A stretch of 64,000 bases of DNA, from assembly GCF_019749295.1 (NCBI RefSeq), contig NZ_JACWFG010000016.1:1-64000 (forward strand), in the 5' to 3' direction. The notes under the pieces were generated by a model. The model was not told the origin of the DNA, did no database searches, and saw only the letters and a list, made by a program, of their open reading frames with translations. Both the position numbers and the translations under genes were made by a program. The stretch comes from Neobacillus niacini (GTDB lineage: Bacteria > Bacillota > Bacilli > Bacillales > Cytobacillaceae). Position 1 is the first letter of the stretch; the number at the start of each line of letters is the position of its first letter. Positions 60,821-64,000 of this stretch are shown here, one piece after another.

Positions 60821-61777
60821 ATGTCAAATCAATACTTAGATCCAAACTTAAAGGTATTCAGTCTAAATTCAAATCTCCCATTAGCAAAAGAGATTGCCAA
60901 AGTAATTGGTGTGGAATTAGGAAAGAGCTCTGTAACACGATTTAGTGATGGAGAAATTCAGATTAATATCGAAGAGAGTATCCGTGGTTGTGATGTATAT
61001 GTTATTCAATCGACAAGCTCACCTGTTAATGAAAATATTATGGAATTGTTAATTATGATAGACGCTCTAAAAAGAGCCTCTGCCAAGACCATTAATATTG
61101 TTATGCCTTACTATGGATATGCCCGCCAGGACCGTAAAGCACGTGCGCGTGAACCGATTACAGCTAAATTAGTAGCAAACCTTCTTGAAACAGCTGGAGC
61201 AACGCGTGTTATATGCCTAGACTTACACGCACCACAGATTCAAGGTTTCTTCGAGATTCCAACCGATCATTTAATGGGTGTACCTATTTTAGCGGATTAT
61301 TTCCAGAAGAGAAGTTTTGAAGGGGACATTGTCATAGTTTCTCCTGACCATGGCGGTGTAACAAGAGCAAGAAAATTAGCAGAACGCCTAAAAGCACCAA
61401 TTGCCATTATTGACAAACGCCGTCCAAGACCAAATGTCGCTGAGGTTATGAATATCGTCGGTAATATTGAAGGGAAAATTGCAATCTTAATTGATGATAT
61501 CATTGACACAGCAGGAACCATTACCCTTGCAGCCAATGCTCTTGTAGAGAATGGTGCACGCGAAGTATATGCTTGCTGTACACATCCAGTATTGTCTGGT
61601 CCAGCAATTGAAAGAATCCAGAATTCAAAAATAAAGGAATTAGTTATCACGAATTCTATTGCACTTCCTGAAGAGAAAAAGACTAATAAAATTATTAACC
61701 TTTCAGTAGCGCCATTACTTGGCGAAGCCATTATCCGAGTTCACGAAGAACAATCAGTAAGTACATTATTTGATTGA
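60821..61777 (+). CDS. prs: Ribose-phosphate pyrophosphokinase
   Basis: 318 residues. Makes PRPP from ribose-5-phosphate and ATP. Motifs: flexible loop YGYARQDRKARAREPITAK, DLHAPQIQGFFEIP, and PRPP motif AILIDDIIDTAGTI. GGAGGG lies 6 bases before ATG 60821. Co-transcribed with glmU (20-base gap), as in B. subtilis. Confidence 0.97.
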   Translation: MSNQYLDPNLKVFSLNSNLPLAKEIAKVIGVELGKSSVTRFSDGEIQINIEESIRGCDVYVIQSTSSPVNENIMELLIMIDALKRASAKTINIVMPYYGYARQDRKARAREPITAKLVANLLETAGATRVICLDLHAPQIQGFFEIPTDHLMGVPILADYFQKRSFEGDIVIVSPDHGGVTRARKLAERLKAPIAIIDKRRPRPNVAEVMNIVGNIEGKIAILIDDIIDTAGTITLAANALVENGAREVYACCTHPVLSGPAIERIQNSKIKELVITNSIALPEEKKTNKIINLSVAPLLGEAIIRVHEEQSVSTLFD

Positions 61778-61801
61778 TTCTGGCTTTTGTATAAATTATG
61801 T

Positions 61802-61827
61802 GTTTAGACCTTCCTGTTTTGGGGAAT
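61802..61827 (+). promoter_or_regulatory. Sigma-B promoter of ctc
   Basis: GTTTAG (61802-61807), 14 bases, GGGAAT (61822-61827), close to GTTTAA-N12-14-GGGTAT. ctc is a classical sigB-dependent stress gene in B. subtilis. Confidence 0.7.
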
Positions 61828-61873
61828 TTTTATATAGACAGTTAAGAACAAAACTAGGAAGGTGACTAAACGC

Positions 61874-62509
61874 ATGAGTACGGTTTTACAAGCAAAGGAA
61901 CGTAAGGATCTGCGCACTTCAGAGTTAAGAAGGATAAGAGAGACAGGTAATATTCCTGCTGTGATCTATGGACGGAAGGTTGAAAGTAAACCCGTTTTTG
62001 TTAGTTCTGCAGATTTAACGAAAACAATCCGAAATGTGGGCAGGAATGGAGTAATTTCACTCGATATAGACGGCAGTACACATGATGTCGTTTTATCTGA
62101 TTATCAAGAAGACTTTATTAAAAAGGAAATCATTCATGTTGATTTTCTTGCAGTTGATAAGTCTTCAAAAATCAATGTGACGGTAAGACTTGTCCTTACT
62201 GGTGAAGCGGCCGGAGTAAAGGATGGCGGCGTTCTTCAGCAGCCTGTTCACGAACTATCGATTACCTCCACGCCAAGTGAAATTCCACAACAAATTGAAG
62301 TGGATGTAACAAACCTTCAAGTAGGTGAGACGTTAAAGGTTTCAGATATCCTTTATCAGGGCTCATTTACGATTAACCATGAGGAAGAGGAAGTCATCGC
62401 TAGCATCTTGCCGCCTAAGCAGGAGGAAGAGATTAACGCCGGCGAACAGCAAGAAGGCGGCCACCCTGAAAACGAAGAAGGCAGAGAAACAGAGCCAGAA
62501 GGTGAGTAG
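61874..62509 (+). CDS. ctc: Ribosomal protein L25/general stress protein Ctc
   Basis: 211 residues. N-terminal L25 domain that binds 5S rRNA (about 1-92, KERKDLRTSELRRIRETGNIPAVIYG) and a C-terminal TL5-type domain (about 98-185), ending in an acidic tail rich in Glu and Gly. AGGAAGGTGA precedes ATG 61874; the in-frame TTG at 61862 lies in that site and is rejected. Likely stress-induced through the sigB promoter. Confidence 0.94.
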   Translation: MSTVLQAKERKDLRTSELRRIRETGNIPAVIYGRKVESKPVFVSSADLTKTIRNVGRNGVISLDIDGSTHDVVLSDYQEDFIKKEIIHVDFLAVDKSSKINVTVRLVLTGEAAGVKDGGVLQQPVHELSITSTPSEIPQQIEVDVTNLQVGETLKVSDILYQGSFTINHEEEEVIASILPPKQEEEINAGEQQEGGHPENEEGRETEPEGE

Positions 62510-62512
62510 AAA

Positions 62513-62542
62513 AGCGGAAGCCCCTAGGCGCTGCAGCTAGAC
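62513..62542. repeat. Fragment resembling a Bacillaceae interspersed repeat
   Basis: AGCGGAAGCCCCTAGGCGCT then GCAGCTAGAC; the GCGGAAG ... GGCGCTG-AGCTAGAC pattern resembles a common intergenic repeat of Bacillaceae. Recognised from memory only; it lies directly after ctc. Confidence 0.4.
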
Positions 62543-62556
62543 ACAATAATGATTTA

Positions 62557-62586
62557 GACGTAACCTGATTAAGGTTACGTCTTTTG
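62557..62586 (+). terminator. Terminator of ctc
   Basis: GACGTAACC (62557-62565) pairs with GGTTACGTC (62573-62581), followed by TTTT. Confidence 0.85.
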
Positions 62587-62684
62587 TCGCATTTATCACA
62601 AAAAAGACGTATTATTAAGTGGGAGACAAAAGGATGTTCCGAAAATTACTTAACAGGTGGACCGGGCCGAAAGAGAGGGAAAGA

Positions 62685-63245
62685 ATGAAATTAATTGTTG
62701 GTTTAGGAAACCCTGGGAAACAATATGATAAAACAAGGCATAATATTGGATTTGAAGTCATAGATGAGCTTTCAAACCAATTATCTATTCCCTTAAATCA
62801 GTCAAAATTTAAAGGGTTATTTGGAATTGGTCTTCACAATGGAGAAAAAGTAGTTTTATTAAAACCACTTACCTATATGAACTTATCAGGAGAATCTATA
62901 CGAGCTATAATGGATTATTACCAGATAGATATAGAAGATTTTGTGGTGATCTATGATGACCTTGATTTACCTGTCGGGAAAATCAGGCTTCGTCAAAAAG
63001 GAAGCGCTGGTGGTCATAATGGGATAAAGTCCACGGTTGCCCACCTTGGTACACAAGAATTTAATAGGATACGCATTGGTATCGATCGGCCAAGAAACGG
63101 AATGAAGGTTCCAGATTACGTGCTGGGACGTTTTCATGAAGATGAAATCGGCCTTACAAAAGAGGCTGTACAAAAGAGTGCTGATGCATGTAGAACCTGG
63201 ATGGAAAAACCATTCTTACAGGTCATGAACGAATATAATCAGTAA
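62685..63245 (+). CDS. pth: Peptidyl-tRNA hydrolase (SpoVC)
   Basis: 186 residues. Releases tRNA from stalled peptidyl-tRNA. Catalytic H in KTRHNIGFEV, asparagines in LVGLGNPGKQ and LLKPLTYMNLSGE, D in IYDDLDLP, and GSAGGHNGIKS. ATG 62685 (AGAGAGGG upstream) aligns with the family; a second possible start at 62634 (MFRKLLNRW..., GGGAG upstream) would add 17 basic residues and cannot be excluded. Confidence 0.95.
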   Translation: MKLIVGLGNPGKQYDKTRHNIGFEVIDELSNQLSIPLNQSKFKGLFGIGLHNGEKVVLLKPLTYMNLSGESIRAIMDYYQIDIEDFVVIYDDLDLPVGKIRLRQKGSAGGHNGIKSTVAHLGTQEFNRIRIGIDRPRNGMKVPDYVLGRFHEDEIGLTKEAVQKSADACRTWMEKPFLQVMNEYNQ

Positions 63246-63314
63246 TTGTTCATGAGATAACCTTTCCTTTCATAAAATAAAGCAATACTCTTTTTTTGTG
63301 AAACAAAAACAAAT

Positions 63315-63344
63315 GAATAACTTCCCTCTTCATCGTAAATACTA
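63315..63344 (+). promoter_or_regulatory. Candidate forespore (sigma-G/F) promoter of fin
   Basis: GAATA (63315-63319) matches GNATR; after 18 bases AATACTA (63338-63344) matches CATNNTA except the first base. fin is forespore-expressed in B. subtilis. Confidence 0.5.
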
Positions 63345-63375
63345 TTGATAATAGTAGAATAGGGAGGGTACCTGC

Positions 63376-63606
63376 GTGGCCATTCATTATCACTGTCGTC
63401 ATTGCGGCACAAACCTGGGTTCCATTGAACAGTCATCGATACACAGCGAAGCACTTGGTCTTCATAAATTAACGGAACAAGAAAGGCAAGAGATGGTCTC
63501 GTATGATTTGTCTGGAAGTATACACATTACAGCCATTTGTGAGGATTGTCAGGAAGCATTAGAAAGAAATCCAGAATATCATCAATATGATTTCCTTATT
63601 CATTAA
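63376..63606 (+). CDS. fin: Anti-sigma-F factor Fin (YabK)
   Basis: 76 residues. Two zinc-binding CXXC pairs, HYHCRHCGTNLG and AICEDCQEAL, as in B. subtilis Fin, which inhibits sigma-F during the switch to sigma-G. GTG 63376 follows AGGGAGG by about 8 bases. Together with csfB at the other end of the window, both small zinc anti-sigma factors of the forespore are present. Confidence 0.92.
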   Translation: MAIHYHCRHCGTNLGSIEQSSIHSEALGLHKLTEQERQEMVSYDLSGSIHITAICEDCQEALERNPEYHQYDFLIH

Positions 63607-63609
63607 CCA

Positions 63610-63638
63610 GCTTTGGACAGCAATCCAAAGCATTTTTC
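63610..63638 (+). terminator. Terminator of fin
   Basis: GCTTTGG (63610-63616) pairs with CCAAAGC (63625-63631), followed by ATTTTT. Confidence 0.8.
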
Positions 63639-63716
63639 TATTTTTATTTACCACTAACAATAAAGTTAAAATAGTCAAAATATGAAAAAAGATTCAAAGA
63701 GAGGAGGAACGAGCTT

Positions 63717-64000
63717 TTGAAGGGTTTAAAATCATTATTTCTAGATCAGGAAGATAGTCATTCTATTATTTCCGGAGTTCAAGAAGGCCTGAAGGAACAG
63801 CTGATTGCTGGTTTATCAGGATCCTCAAGAACGGTATTAACTGCGGCTATTTATGAGAAAATGAAAAGGCCGATTCTCTTAATAACCCATAATCTATTGC
63901 AGGCACAAAAACTCTATGACGATATTGTAAATCTATTAAGTGAGGAAGAAGTTTTTCTATTCCCAGCAAATGAATTAATTGCTGCAGAGATGAGCATTGC
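63717..64000 (+). CDS. mfd: Transcription-repair coupling factor Mfd, N-terminal part (continues beyond window)
   Basis: About 94 residues are visible, starting MKGLKSLFLDQEDSHSIISG and including GLSGSSRTVLTAAIYEK and LFPANELIAAEMSI, the UvrB-like N-terminal domain of Mfd, where the damaged-strand repair factor UvrA docks. TTG 63717 follows AGAGGAGG by 8 bases. The full protein would have about 1170-1180 residues. Its place after fin matches B. subtilis. Confidence 0.92.
   Translation, partial: MKGLKSLFLDQEDSHSIISGVQEGLKEQLIAGLSGSSRTVLTAAIYEKMKRPILLITHNLLQAQKLYDDIVNLLSEEEVFLFPANELIAAEMSI

Noticed and set aside
61297..61731. 144-codon minus-strand open frame inside prs
   Set aside because: Antisense shadow of prs.

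Overview
This window comes from an endospore-forming, AT-rich member of the Bacillaceae. The evidence is the rrn-proximal 'yaa/yab' gene block of Bacillus-type chromosomes (5S rRNA, csfB, yaaO, tmk ... darA, holB, ricT, yabA, trmN6, rsmI, abrB, metG, tatD, yabE, rnmV, ksgA, yabG, veg, sspF, ispE, purR, ridA, spoVG, glmU, prs, ctc, pth, fin, mfd), sporulation genes with sigF-, sigK-, sigG- and sigH-type promoters, and a ParB parS motif that places the region near the replication origin. A Neobacillus/Bacillus-like soil organism is my best guess; genus is not proven by the sequence.

Layout. (1) 1-2.85 kb: 3' end of a 5S rRNA, csfB (gin), yaaO, tmk. (2) 2.86-43.06 kb: a 40-kb plant-hemicellulose island inserted between tmk and darA, which are neighbours in B. 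subtilis. (3) 43.29-64 kb: the conserved yaaQ-to-mfd block, nearly collinear with B. subtilis but lacking yaaR and yazA (and, on the left, xpaC and yaaN).

The island is a near-complete intracellular pathway for glucuronoxylan fragments. An LplB/YtcP/LplA-type ABC importer (probably for aldouronic acids) and a MalFG-type ABC importer with its own histidine kinase/AraC-type response regulator (counterpart of Geobacillus xynDCEFG) bring oligosaccharides in; neither has an ATPase gene here. A GPH symporter (XynP) may bring in xylosides. Cytoplasmic enzymes dismantle them: GH67 alpha-glucuronidase (aguA), Axe2-type acetylxylan esterase, a CE4 deacetylase, GH10 xylanase without signal peptide, GH43 beta-xylosidase (xynB) and a second GH43, a GH5 and a large GH2. 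Xylose goes through xylA/xylB; glucuronate through UxuB and UxuA. A separate small module (IclR regulator, D-xylonate dehydratase, keto-deoxy-pentonate aldolase, aldo/keto reductase) looks like the Dahms route for xylonate.

Regulation can largely be read from the DNA. XylR (ROK family) is encoded in the island, and seven related operator-like palindromes of the TTAGTTT...AAACTAA type precede the GH43 gene, xynP, xylR, xylA, xynA, the aldouronate ABC operon and the uxuA-aguA operon. A different, perfect 17-bp palindrome (GTTTTATA-W-TATAAAAC) recurs only around the IclR module. CcpA cre-like sites sit at the ABC and xylA promoters. In the housekeeping block the abrB promoter with tandem Spo0A boxes, the sigH promoter of spoVG, the sigK promoter of yabG, the sigB promoter of ctc and the tandem veg promoters are recognisable. 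Main oddities: a MATE-transporter remnant fused right behind aguA, a divergent Nif3-family protein in the xylanase operon, a parS site built into the metG terminator hairpin, and a cluster of four short palindromes between ridA and spoVG.
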